A stretch of DNA of 64,000 nucleotides from Actinobacteria bacterium OV320 (GTDB lineage: Bacteria > Actinomycetota > Actinomycetes > Streptomycetales > Streptomycetaceae), in assembly GCA_001298545.1 (NCBI GenBank), contig LJCX01000025.1, positions 186,001 through 250,000 of the forward strand, read 5' to 3'. Positions 48,233 through 56,619 of this stretch are shown one piece after another. The position numbers were made by a program, and so were the translations under genes. The notes beneath the pieces were generated by a model that made no database searches, was not told the DNA's origin, and worked only from the letters and a program-made list of their open reading frames with translations. Position 1 is the first letter of the stretch. Each line of letters begins with the position of its first letter.

Positions 48233-48766
48233 ATGCGCAGAGGACTCGTACACGTACTGGCCTGGTCGCTCGCCACGGGCGCGGCGGTCACGCTGTCGTG
48301 GTGGGGTGTCCACACGGTCATGGCGGGCACGGCCTACGACCCGCCGCGCGCCCTGCCGCTCACCGCGGGCGACACGATCACGCAGGAGTCGAAGCCGCCG
48401 GCCTCGCCGACGAGCGGCCCGTCCGCGTCGCGGAGCCCGTCCCCGACCCCGAGCCGGACCCCGGCGTCCCCCTCCCCCTCCCGGACGGCGGCGACCGCCG
48501 GTCCCTCCCCCAGCGCCTCCGGCACGCCCCAGGGCACCTCCCAGGGCACGGTCAAGAGCTACGACACCGACGGCGGGCTGGTCGTCTTCGACCTGGGCAA
48601 GGCCTCCGCGTCGCTGGTCTCGGCGACGCCGGCGGCGGGCTGGTCGATGCAGGTGTGGAAGACGGAGTCGTGGATCCGGGTGGAGTTCAGCTCCGGCGCG
48701 GACCGGGTGTCGGTGTTCTGCACCTGGCACGACGGGCCGCCCCGGGTGGAGGTGGGCACGTACTGA
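48233..48766 (+). CDS. Exported or membrane-anchored hypothetical protein
   Basis: 177 aa. N-terminal hydrophobic segment (VHVLAWSLATGAAVTLSWWGVHTVMAG, about residues 6-32) acts as signal anchor. A long Ser/Pro/Thr linker (about 50-100) leads to a small beta-rich domain: TVKSYDTDGGLVVFDLGKASASLVSATPAAGWSMQVWKTESWIRVEFSSGADRVSVFCTWHDGPPRVEV. No known family recognised; the architecture suggests a surface-exposed sensor or anti-sigma-like domain. Divergent from the response regulator by about 154 bp. Confidence 0.8.
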   Translation: MRRGLVHVLAWSLATGAAVTLSWWGVHTVMAGTAYDPPRALPLTAGDTITQESKPPASPTSGPSASRSPSPTPSRTPASPSPSRTAATAGPSPSASGTPQGTSQGTVKSYDTDGGLVVFDLGKASASLVSATPAAGWSMQVWKTESWIRVEFSSGADRVSVFCTWHDGPPRVEVGTY

Positions 48767-48804
48767 CGGCCGGACCTCCGGGCGACGGGCCGGCCCAGCA
48801 CGGC

Positions 48805-49671
48805 CTAGCGGAAGACCGAGGGCGGCGGGGCCGGTGAGGCCACCGCCGACGCGTCCACGACCGGTACCGCGCCGCCGGTGAAGTCGGTGAGCGCCCTGCC
48901 GTGCTCGACCCGGCCGGGGTGGGGGTCGGAGGCGGCCCTGCGGGTCAGTTCGGCGGTGGGCAGCGCCCGGTCGGAGGCGACCAGCACGGCGTTGCCGAAG
49001 CGTTTGCCGCGCAGCACGGTCGGGTCCGCGACGAGCGCGAGTTCCGCGAACCGGGCGGCGGCGGTGGCGATCTGGCCGCGCAGGTGCGCGAGCGGAGGGC
49101 CGTCGGCGAGGTTGGCGGCGTAGGCCCCGCCGGGCTTGAGCGCCCTGCGGACCTCGTCGAGGAACTCGGTCGAGGTGAGGTGGGCGGGGGTCCGGGCGCC
49201 GCTGAACACGTCGGCCAGGACGAGATCCGCCCACCCGTCGGGCACCTTGGCGAGACCTTCGCGTGCGTCGGCCGACCTCACCCTGATACGCGCCCCCGGG
49301 TCCAGCGGCAGCTCCCGGCGGACCAGTTGGACGAGGGCCGCGTCCCGTTCGACGACCTGCTGGGTGGAGCGGGGGCGGGTGGCGGCGACGTACCGGGCGA
49401 GGGTGAACGCGCCGCCGCCGAGATGCACGACGTGCAGGGGCTTGCCGGGCGGTGCCACGAGGTCGATGACATGACCGAGGCGCCGCTGGTACTCGAAGGA
49501 CAGATGGGCGGGGTCGTCGAGGTCGACGTGCGACTGGGGGGCTCCGTCGATGAGCAGCGTCCAGGCCCGCGCCCGGTCCCGGTCGGGTACGAGCTGGGCG
49601 AGCCCGCCGTCGACGGGCTCGACGACGGCGTCGGCGTCCCGCTCGCGCCGGGTGTTCCTGGACTTTGCCAT
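48805..49671 (-). CDS. Spermidine-synthase-like protein
   Basis: 288 aa from ATG 49671. Rossmann SAM/dcSAM-binding fold: VHLGGGAFTLARYVAATRP (motif I), VVERDAALVQLVRRELP, VRSADAREGLAKVPDGWADLVLADVFSGARTPAHLTSTEFLDEVRRALKPGGAYAANLADGPP. This is the fused-MFS/spermidine-synthase class lacking the membrane part. The polyamine-binding residues of true SpeE are not clearly present, so a methyltransferase or aminopropyltransferase function is undetermined. Confidence 0.82.
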   Translation of the reverse strand: MAKSRNTRRERDADAVVEPVDGGLAQLVPDRDRARAWTLLIDGAPQSHVDLDDPAHLSFEYQRRLGHVIDLVAPPGKPLHVVHLGGGAFTLARYVAATRPRSTQQVVERDAALVQLVRRELPLDPGARIRVRSADAREGLAKVPDGWADLVLADVFSGARTPAHLTSTEFLDEVRRALKPGGAYAANLADGPPLAHLRGQIATAAARFAELALVADPTVLRGKRFGNAVLVASDRALPTAELTRRAASDPHPGRVEHGRALTDFTGGAVPVVDASAVASPAPPPSVFR

Positions 49672-49718
49672 GCCAGCATTTTCGCAGGCCGCGGAGGCTC
49701 CCCGCGCGCCCGGCCGGA

Positions 49719-49917
49719 CAGCGGGTGAACAGCGGGTGAACAGCGGGCGGTCAGCGGGATCAGAGCCGGACGGCCACCGGCGACGGGCCGCACCAGCAGG
49801 CGGGCACGGGCCGGACGAGCGGGCGACCACCGACCGGACACGCGGCCGAGTACGGGCCGGAGAAGCAGGCGGGCAAGGGCCGGACGAGCGGGCGCGCGGG
49901 AGCCGGACGAGCGGGCG
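49719..49917. repeat. Degenerate minisatellite block
   Basis: The 330-bp gap 49672-50001 has no gene but is repeat-rich. ACAGCGGGTGA occurs twice in tandem with a third partial copy (49719-49749). A 31-bp unit beginning AGCAGGCGGGCACGGGCCGG at 49795-49825 recurs at 49864-49894 with one mismatch, and its last 17 bases recur at 49901-49917. Confidence 0.75.
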
Positions 49918-50001
49918 CGGAGTTCACGGGCACGCGCGCGTGCGCTCGGGGGCCGCGCGCGGCCGGGTGCCTCGCCTTCGCCGGTCACATCGGAGGCGTC
50001 C

Positions 50002-50391
50002 TCACCGGCAGCTGTCCGCCGCCTCGATCAGCCGGGCCGCCTCGCCCAACGCCCGTCGCAGCACCGCCGGATCCGTCGCGAGGTCGGCCTCACCGGGGGG
50101 CACCAGCCAGCCCGAGCCCTGGACCGGCGACTCGGGGGCGAGTCGCAGCCCCCTGCCGTCGGTCTTCGTACAGGTACTGCCCGGCATGTCCCAGGCCGCC
50201 GCCGTCCCGGCCGGCACCACGAAGCCGAGCGTGTCGTCGCCGTCGTCGTGCAGGACGGGCCCCACCCCGTCTCCCACCGACCCCCTTCGCAGGATGTCGA
50301 CCGCCTCCAACCCCTGTCGGGTCGGCACCGTCACCAGGTCGCACGCCGCCACCGATGTCATAGAAGGAACGTTGCTCTGGCTGGTCTCCAT
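50002..50391 (-). CDS. Conserved hypothetical protein
   Basis: 129 aa. ATG 50391 is chosen because GGAGG sits 8 bases upstream, whereas ATG 50403 and ATG 50361 lack one. The protein has compact blocks ACDLVTVPTRQGLEAVDILRR, GPVLHDDGDDTLGFVVPAGTAAAWDMPGSTCT, GRGLRLAPESPVQGSGWLVPPGEADLATDP and LRRALGEAARLIEAADSCR. I recall close homologues across Streptomyces; the internal PAGTA..W..PGS..C pattern is reminiscent of the primase-polymerase-N-like small proteins, but I do not assign a function. It is divergent from the TPR regulator; the 256-bp gap contains the palindrome CGGCGGA-AG-TCCGCCG (50458-50473). Confidence 0.7.
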   Translation of the reverse strand: METSQSNVPSMTSVAACDLVTVPTRQGLEAVDILRRGSVGDGVGPVLHDDGDDTLGFVVPAGTAAAWDMPGSTCTKTDGRGLRLAPESPVQGSGWLVPPGEADLATDPAVLRRALGEAARLIEAADSCR

Positions 50392-50647
50392 CCCGGCCTC
50401 CACCGCGCAGCCCGCCTGTAGTCCACAAGGTTCAACGCCTCACGGCGTCAAGGGCTACGGCGGAAGTCCGCCGCAAAGGATGGCAGTTCATGGCAGATCA
50501 CGGATGAGATATCCGGTTTGTAGCCAAACACCGCATGGCGGCCCGACCACAGCAGGTACGTTCTTGCCCGCCGGGAACAAGGGTGCCACACGGACAACTC
50601 ATCCCTATTCCGGCATGGTTCGACGGTTCGCACGAGAGGACCCGGCC

Positions 50648-52105
50648 ATGGCGTCGTCAACGGTGACCCCACCTCGGCCCGACCGGCCGGCACGGCCCAA
50701 CCTCGCCTTCCGCCACCTGCGCGGACATCGCTCGCCCGCCGAGTTCGCCGCACTCGTGCGGCGGGCCGCGCGGGAGATCGGCGAGTGCGTCAGCTGTGAC
50801 GCGCGCTACATCGGGCGCGTCGAGGCGGGCGAGATCCGCTGCCCCAACTACGCGTACGAGCGGGTGTTCCTGCACATGTTTCCCGGCCGCACGCTCACCG
50901 ATCTGGGGTTCGCGCCCCGCGCGTCCGTGCGCGGACGAGGGGCGCGCGCCCCTGAGGACGAGCCCTGCGCGCACACCACAAGACCGGAGCGCACTACCAG
51001 TGACGAGCGGAACACGGCTGAGACGGGCGGGGCGCACCAGCCGTATGACACGCAGGACCCGTACGACAAGTACCACGACCACGAGGAGAGCGACGTGCTG
51101 CGTCGCGCATTCATGACCGGCGGAGGTGCCACGATGGCCGCCGCCACGCTGGGCCCCCTCGGGCTCGCCCACGACGCGTCGACGGCCCGTCCCGTGCGCC
51201 GCGCGGGAGCGGGCGAGGCCGGCGCCCTCGAAGAAGCGGTCCGCAGGATCCGGCTGCTGGACGACCGGCACGGGGCCGACGGCCTCTACCGGCGCGCGGC
51301 CGCCCCGCTACGCGCTGCCTACGCGCTGCTGGACGCCGGGACGACCCGGCAGACGACCGCCGACCGGCTCCACTCGGGCGCCGGTGAGCTCGCCATCTCG
51401 GTGGGCTGGCTGGCACACGACTCGGGCCGGTTCGACGACGCGCGCTCGCACTACGCGGAGGCGCTGGCGACCGCCCGGGTGACCGGGGACCAGGGGCTGG
51501 AGGCGCACGCCTTCTGCAACACGGCGTTCCTGGCGCGGGACGCGGGCCGGCCCCGCGAGGCCGTCCGGGCCGCCCAGGCCGCCCAGCGCGTCGCCCGTCC
51601 CCTGGGCTCACCCCGCCTGATGTCGCTGCTGGCGCTGCGCGAGGCGGGCGGCTGGGCGGGGCTCGCCGACCGCACCGGCTGCGAACAGGCCCTCGTCCGC
51701 GCGCAGGCCCTGTACGACCGCGGTCCCTGCGACAGCGACCCCGAGTGGATGAGCTTCTACGGCGAGGCCGAGCTCGAGGGGCTCGAGGCGCAGTGCTGGT
51801 CGACGCTGGGCGACTGGCCCCGCGCGGCCCGGCACGCGAAGCGGGCGGCCGACCTCCAGGACCCGCACTTCTCCCGGAACATCGCGCTGTACACGGCCGA
51901 ACTGGCGGACGACCTCGCGCGCGGGGGCCTTCCCGACGAGGCGGCGGTGGCCGGGATGCGGGTCCTGGACCTGCTGGACCAGGTCCAGTCCTCCCGGATC
52001 CAGACGATGCTCGCGGGTACGGCCAGAGTGCTGCTGCCGCACCGGCGGGCGGGGGGCGTGTCCACGTTCCTGGAGCGGCACGCCTCGACACCGCGGATGG
52101 TGTGA
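50648..52105 (+). CDS. XRE-like/TPR transcriptional regulator
   Basis: 485 aa from ATG 50648, with GAGAGGA upstream (an ATG at 50615 is possible). N-terminal DNA-binding-like region (about 18-95: RHLRGHRSPAEFAALVRRAAREIG, RYIGRVEAGEIRCPNYAYERVFLHMFPG). A charged, low-complexity linker follows, then a hydrophobic RRAFMTGGGATMAAATLGPLGL stretch (about 152-173). The C-terminal 300 residues form helical TPR-like repeats (GRFDDARSHYAEALATARVTGD, AHAFCNTAFLARDAGRPREAVRAAQAAQRVA). This architecture is common among Streptomyces developmental regulators; target unknown. Confidence 0.82.
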   Translation: MASSTVTPPRPDRPARPNLAFRHLRGHRSPAEFAALVRRAAREIGECVSCDARYIGRVEAGEIRCPNYAYERVFLHMFPGRTLTDLGFAPRASVRGRGARAPEDEPCAHTTRPERTTSDERNTAETGGAHQPYDTQDPYDKYHDHEESDVLRRAFMTGGGATMAAATLGPLGLAHDASTARPVRRAGAGEAGALEEAVRRIRLLDDRHGADGLYRRAAAPLRAAYALLDAGTTRQTTADRLHSGAGELAISVGWLAHDSGRFDDARSHYAEALATARVTGDQGLEAHAFCNTAFLARDAGRPREAVRAAQAAQRVARPLGSPRLMSLLALREAGGWAGLADRTGCEQALVRAQALYDRGPCDSDPEWMSFYGEAELEGLEAQCWSTLGDWPRAARHAKRAADLQDPHFSRNIALYTAELADDLARGGLPDEAAVAGMRVLDLLDQVQSSRIQTMLAGTARVLLPHRRAGGVSTFLERHASTPRMV

Positions 52106-52187
52106 GACCGGCCTCCGAAGCCGCCCGCGGTCACCGCCACCGCCCGCTACCACCGCGATCACCCCCGGTTACCCGAGGTGCCCACGG

Positions 52188-52781
52188 TTACCCGAGGTGC
52201 CCGAGGTCGTTCCAGCTCTCGATCGCCGGTTCGCCGTAGGCCCAGCCCAGGACCGACAGTGACGTCGGGTTCAGCCGGATCCGGGCCGCGAAGTCCAGCG
52301 GCAGACCCAGCCAGCGCGCCCCGATGGAACGGAGAATGTGCCCGTGGGCGAAGACCAGCACGTCCCGGTCCGCCGAGCGGGCCCAGGCGACGGCCTCGTC
52401 CGCGCGGGCGGTCACCTCGGCGAGCGTCTCCCCCTCGGGGACGCCGTCGCGCCAGATGAGCCAGCCGGGCCGGACGGCCTGGATCTCGGCGGGGGTCATG
52501 CCCTCGTAGGCGCCGTAGTGCCACTCCATCAGGGTGTCCCAGGCGGTGGCCCGCTCACCGAAGCCCGCGAGCTCGCACGTCTCACGCGCGCGTGCCAGCG
52601 GGCTGGTGCGTATCTCCACGTCCGTCAGGCCGTCGTACGGGGCCCGGTGCAGCCGCTCGCCGAGCAGCTTGGCGCCGCGGCGGCCCTCCTCCAGGAGAGG
52701 CACATCGGTCCTGCCGGTGTGCTTGCCGGACAGCGACCACTCCGTCTGTCCGTGCCGGGCCAGCAGGATGCGCGGTGCCAT
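52188..52781 (-). CDS. Histidine phosphatase (phosphoglycerate-mutase-like)
   Basis: 197 aa from ATG 52781. Two-histidine phosphatase: [24 protein letters not shown] (catalytic RHG), [15 protein letters not shown], acid Glu in [11 protein letters not shown] and [18 protein letters not shown] (second His). Substrate is unknown; the small cap resembles fructose-2,6-bisphosphatase or acid phosphatases. An 18-bp direct repeat (CGGTTACCCGAGGTGCCC, twice from about 52167) spans its stop codon. Confidence 0.93.
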   Translation of the reverse strand: MAPRILLARHGQTEWSLSGKHTGRTDVPLLEEGRRGAKLLGERLHRAPYDGLTDVEIRTSPLARARETCELAGFGERATAWDTLMEWHYGAYEGMTPAEIQAVRPGWLIWRDGVPEGETLAEVTARADEAVAWARSADRDVLVFAHGHILRSIGARWLGLPLDFAARIRLNPTSLSVLGWAYGEPAIESWNDLGHLG

Positions 52782-53004
52782 GGGGGACCTTTCCGGGGAG
52801 ACCCTGAGGGGGATCAGGGAAGAAACCAGGGGCGGAGCCCTTCCATCATCGCTCAACCTGAACAGGGGCAACCCGGTGGGCGATCTCAGCGTCTTTGAGA
52901 GCCGGGGGGCCCACGAAGGGCGCGCGCACGCGCCGTAAAGTGGCCCGTCCCGAGCCACTGGCACACCAGCGACGAGACAGCGACACGAAGGGGGAGGCAA
53001 TCGG

Positions 53005-53958
53005 ATGCCGCAGACCGAGACACCAGGCACCGAGGCGGCCCCGCGGACACGGCTGCGCTGGTGGACCGAGCTGCCCCTGCTCCTGCTGGTGTACGCCTGC
53101 TACTCCGCGGGCCGGCTGCTCGCGCGGGGCGATGTGACCACCGCCGTCGACCACGGCCTGGCGATCCTGCGCGTCGAGAAGTTCCTGCACATCAACGCCG
53201 AGCATCCGCTGAACCGGCTGTTCAGGACCGAGGCGTGGATCGGCGTACCGGCCGACTTCTGGTACGCGTCACTGCACTACGTGGTGACGCCGGTGATCCT
53301 GGTCTGGCTGTTCCGGTCCCGGACCCAGCTCTACCGGGCGGCCCGCACCTGGCTGATGACGTCCACGTTCATGGGTCTCATCGGGTTCACCCTGATGCCC
53401 ACCTGCCCGCCCCGGCTGCTGTCGGCCGGCCACGGCTTCGTGGACACCATGGCCCAGTACAGCTCGTACGGCTGGTGGGGCGGCGAGGCGAGCGCGCCGC
53501 GCGGCATGGGCGGCATGACCAATCAGTACGCGGCGATGCCGAGTCTGCACGTCGGCTGGGCCCTGTGGTGCGGCGTCATGCTGTGGCGGTACGGCGGCAC
53601 GCGTACGGCGAAGACTGCCGGTGTCGTCTACCCACTGGTGACGACGCTCGTGGTGATGGGCACCGCCAACCACTACTTCCTCGACGCGGTCGCGGGCGCG
53701 GCCGTGATGGGCGTCGGGCTGCTGCTGACGCCGTTGGTGATGCGCGGCGCGGACCGTGCCCGGGTGTGGTTCGCGGCCCGTGTCCCCCTGGTCGCGGCGG
53801 CCTCTCCGACCGCATCGGCCTCGATTGTCAGTGGCGGATGCCAGACTTCGACGGGTGAGCGAATTCCACGGCAGCGCGAGTCACGGTTCGGCCCCGGAGC
53901 CGAGCCGGGTGCCACCCCCTCGGACGCGGGGGACGGCGCTCCGGCAGCGGCTCGCTGA
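53005..53958 (+). CDS. PAP2-superfamily (AUR1/Ipt1-like) membrane phosphatase
   Basis: 317 aa. About six hydrophobic segments ([54 protein letters not shown], a helix after [56 protein letters not shown]). Phosphatase motifs [17 protein letters not shown] and [10 protein letters not shown] (catalytic His) are intact. Likely acts on lipid phosphates or inositol lipids in the membrane. The last 35 codons are read in another frame by the next gene, an unusual 104-base overlap. Confidence 0.9.
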   Translation: MPQTETPGTEAAPRTRLRWWTELPLLLLVYACYSAGRLLARGDVTTAVDHGLAILRVEKFLHINAEHPLNRLFRTEAWIGVPADFWYASLHYVVTPVILVWLFRSRTQLYRAARTWLMTSTFMGLIGFTLMPTCPPRLLSAGHGFVDTMAQYSSYGWWGGEASAPRGMGGMTNQYAAMPSLHVGWALWCGVMLWRYGGTRTAKTAGVVYPLVTTLVVMGTANHYFLDAVAGAAVMGVGLLLTPLVMRGADRARVWFAARVPLVAAASPTASASIVSGGCQTSTGERIPRQRESRFGPGAEPGATPSDAGDGAPAAAR

Positions 53959-55030
53959 GCTGCGCGGCCCCGACGTTACGGCCAAGGCGCTGGACGCCCG
54001 TGCCCTCGCGGCGCTGGCCGCCAACCCGGGCTGCGAGCGGCGCGCGATCCTCGACGGCGCCGGGGTGGACAAGGCGACGCTGGCGGACGCGCTGGGCTCG
54101 CCCTCGGCCTTCGGGCAGTCCCAGTTCGCCCTGACCCGCGGCAACGCGTTCGAGGCGAAGGTGAAGGCGGACGGCGGCGCGGAACTGCTGCGGCTGGTGC
54201 ACGAGCGGCTGGATCCCGGCGCCGCGCCGCCCGCCGGCGCGGCCCTGCCCGACCTGTCCGCGATCGGCCCCGAGGGCCGCACCGCGCGCACCGCGCTGGC
54301 GCTGCGCGAGGCCACCGGGGCGACCGGCACCTGGACGCTCCTGGACCATCCGATGATCGCGCTCGACGTCGCGGGCTCCCCCGCCTTCCTGGAGCCGGAC
54401 GCCGTGGTGGTGCACCCGGACGGCAGCTGGACGGTCGTGGAGATCAAGTCCTTCCCGATGCTGGACGGCTCGGCGGACCCGGCGAAGGTCGGTGCGGCCG
54501 CCCGGCAGGCCGCCGTGTACGTGCTCGCGCTGGAGGCGGTCGCCGCCCGCCTCGACGCGGCCCCGCGCGTGCGCCACCGGGTGCTCCTGGTCTGCCCCAA
54601 GGACTTCTCCAACCTGCCCACCGCCTCCGCCGTGGACGTGCGCAAGCAGCGCGCGGTCACCAGCCGCCAGCTGGCCCGCCTCACCCGCATCGAGGACATC
54701 GCCGACACCCTCCCCGAGGGCACCTGCTTCTCCCCCGAGCTGCCCGCCGAGCAGCTCACCGCGGCCGTCGAGGCGGTCCCGGCGGCGTACGCGCCCGAGT
54801 GCCTGGCCGCCTGCGAGCTGGCGTTCCACTGCCGTGAGCGGTCCCGCGCGGCCGGCGCGGTCACCTCCCTGGGCCGTTCCGTGCGGGCCGAACTGGGCGG
54901 GCTGACGACCGTCGAGGACGTCCTGGCGGCGGCGCGCGGCGAGAGCGGCGATCCGCGGGATCCCGCGGTGGCCGCCCTGCGCCGGGCCGCACGGCTGCGC
55001 ACCGAGGCCCTGGGGACGATGTGTCACTGA
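53855..55030 (+). CDS. Cas4/RecB-like Fe-S PD-(D/E)XK nuclease
   Basis: 391 aa from GTG 53855; the start is uncertain and a start after 53958 would remove the overlap but also leave only the less conserved first residues out. Nuclease motifs: GNAFEAKVKADGG (motif I), Asp in EPDAVVVHPDGSW, E-x-K in TVVEIKSF and the RecB/Cas4 Q-x3-Y in RQAAVYVLAL. Cysteines at about 60 (NPGCERRA) and in ECLAACELAFHCRE (C-x3-C-x5-C) are positioned as the iron-sulfur cluster ligands of Cas4/AddB. It overlaps the next gene by 10 bases. A role in DNA end processing is inferred; no other cas genes are present. Confidence 0.8.
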   Translation: MSEFHGSASHGSAPEPSRVPPPRTRGTALRQRLAELRGPDVTAKALDARALAALAANPGCERRAILDGAGVDKATLADALGSPSAFGQSQFALTRGNAFEAKVKADGGAELLRLVHERLDPGAAPPAGAALPDLSAIGPEGRTARTALALREATGATGTWTLLDHPMIALDVAGSPAFLEPDAVVVHPDGSWTVVEIKSFPMLDGSADPAKVGAAARQAAVYVLALEAVAARLDAAPRVRHRVLLVCPKDFSNLPTASAVDVRKQRAVTSRQLARLTRIEDIADTLPEGTCFSPELPAEQLTAAVEAVPAAYAPECLAACELAFHCRERSRAAGAVTSLGRSVRAELGGLTTVEDVLAAARGESGDPRDPAVAALRRAARLRTEALGTMCH

Positions 55031-56619
55031 TCACCACCCTCGCCCGCCTCGAGGCCGTCACCACCGGCCGCGCCCAGCCCACCGCCACCGTCCGGCACCG
55101 GCACCTGTCCGAGCGGCCGCTGGTCTTCGTGCCGCTGACCACCGCCGGTGAGGCCGGTGCCCCGCTGGGCGCGCTGGTCGGCATCGACCGGGCGGCGCCG
55201 CGGCTGCTCGTCGTGGCGCAGCCGCGCGACCGCGAGCTGAGGTTCGCGTTCCTCGCCGAACTGGCCGACGTCGTCCTGCCGTACCTCGACTCCTACGCCG
55301 ACGTCGTCGAGGCCGCCGAGCGCAGCGAGACCGACCCGGAGACCGGCAAACGCGTCAAGGTCGAGGTCGAGCTGTGCGCCGACGCGCCCCAGCTGATCGT
55401 CCCGAGCCGCGCGGGCGTCGACTTCGTACGCCTCCTGGGCCGCTCCATGCGCTTTCGGCGGACGGCGGAGCAGGACCCGGAGACGCCGTATCCCGCGCCT
55501 GCGCGCGTGCCGCTGCTCGGGCGGTGGCTGACCCACTTCGGGGAGCGGTCCCGGGTGCCCGGCTCCTCGCTGCTGACGGCGATGACGGAGGTCCTGGGGC
55601 GGCACTGGGCGACCGGGCAGTCCAGCCTGGAGGACCAGCACCTGGGGGCACAGCTCGCCTGGATCGCCCCGCCGCCGGGTGAGACGGGCGCGCAGGCGGC
55701 GCTGCGCGCGGAACTCGCGCGGGACGCCGCCGGACAGCTGCGGTGCCCGCCGGCCGGTCCGGCGACCGACCCGGCGTTCGACAACAAACTGCTCGCCCCC
55801 GCCATCGAGCGCTACGACCGCGCGCGTACCGCCCTGGCGGCCGCCGAGGACGGTCTCCAGGCCGACGACCGGCTGGGCGCCCTCACCGCGGCCGAGCAGG
55901 AGATCCGCGAGCTGGTGAAGAGCCGGACGCTGCCCACCTGGAACAAGGTGTGGGAGGGCCTGGACCTGCTGCGGGCGCTGCCGGAGGGCGCGCACGTCGA
56001 GGAGCGGTGGACGCGCGACCGCTGGTCGTTCACCGGCCACCGCGACCGGGTCGTCGCCGGTGAGCCCCCGCAGCCGCGCCGCGACGACGCGGTCACCGCC
56101 GCCAACAAGCTCGCCACCCGCGAGCGCGAACAGGCCCGGCTGGAGGCGCAGGAGGCGCTCGACGACCCGCTGGTGATGGCGGGACGGCGGCTGGCCGGGG
56201 AGGCGTTCGCGGGCGAGGTCGTCGACGTGGTCATGGCGTACAGCGAGAGCAAGCGGCCGAGCCCGCGCCCGCTGGTCACCGTAATGACGGACGACCGGCC
56301 GCATCTCGGGGAGCGGGCGAAGGTGTTCCGGTCGCTGGGCGGGAAGCCGCAGGCGGCCGAGTTCGTGGGGCGGGACGGCGAGGAGGAGGACGGCCTGCTG
56401 GTGCTCCGGATCGTCGACAAGATGGGCCGCGGCAAGGAGCCCGAGGTGGGGTCCGTGCCCGAGAAGGGCGACCGGCTCTGCTTCACGCTCTTCGAACACG
56501 AGCAGCGCGGCGGCGCGAAGCTGCCCGATCCGGAGGACACGCCGTGGACGCACGGCGGTCCGCCGGGCGAGCAGGCGCCCGAGGTCCCCGATTCCGTCAC
56601 CCAGGAGGATGTGCTGTGA
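55021..56619 (+). CDS. Unknown protein of the nuclease-helicase module
   Basis: 532 aa from GTG 55021 inside the end of the nuclease gene. I do not recognise a family. Blocks of note: LITTLARLEAVTTGRAQPTATVRHRHLSERPLVFVPLTTAGEAGAPLGALVG (first 50 residues, beta-rich), a central helical region with AAEDGLQADDRLGALTAAEQEIRELVKSRTLPTWNKVWEGLDLLRALPEGAHVEERW, then LEAQEALDDPLVMAGRRLAGEAFAGEVVDVVMAYSESKRPSPRPLVTVMTDDRPHL. The pattern of a helicase-flanking OB/beta-barrel plus alpha-helical body suggests a scaffold for the flanking nuclease and helicase. It ends 4 bases into the helicase gene. Confidence 0.7.
   Translation: MSLITTLARLEAVTTGRAQPTATVRHRHLSERPLVFVPLTTAGEAGAPLGALVGIDRAAPRLLVVAQPRDRELRFAFLAELADVVLPYLDSYADVVEAAERSETDPETGKRVKVEVELCADAPQLIVPSRAGVDFVRLLGRSMRFRRTAEQDPETPYPAPARVPLLGRWLTHFGERSRVPGSSLLTAMTEVLGRHWATGQSSLEDQHLGAQLAWIAPPPGETGAQAALRAELARDAAGQLRCPPAGPATDPAFDNKLLAPAIERYDRARTALAAAEDGLQADDRLGALTAAEQEIRELVKSRTLPTWNKVWEGLDLLRALPEGAHVEERWTRDRWSFTGHRDRVVAGEPPQPRRDDAVTAANKLATREREQARLEAQEALDDPLVMAGRRLAGEAFAGEVVDVVMAYSESKRPSPRPLVTVMTDDRPHLGERAKVFRSLGGKPQAAEFVGRDGEEEDGLLVLRIVDKMGRGKEPEVGSVPEKGDRLCFTLFEHEQRGGAKLPDPEDTPWTHGGPPGEQAPEVPDSVTQEDVL

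Noticed and set aside
49719..49917. CRISPR array at the repeat block
   Set aside because: Repeat units are unequal, degenerate and not separated by unique spacers of constant length.
53855..55030. A CRISPR adaptation module suggested by the Cas4-like nuclease
   Set aside because: No cas1, cas2 or repeat-spacer array in the window; the nuclease pairs with an SF1 helicase instead.
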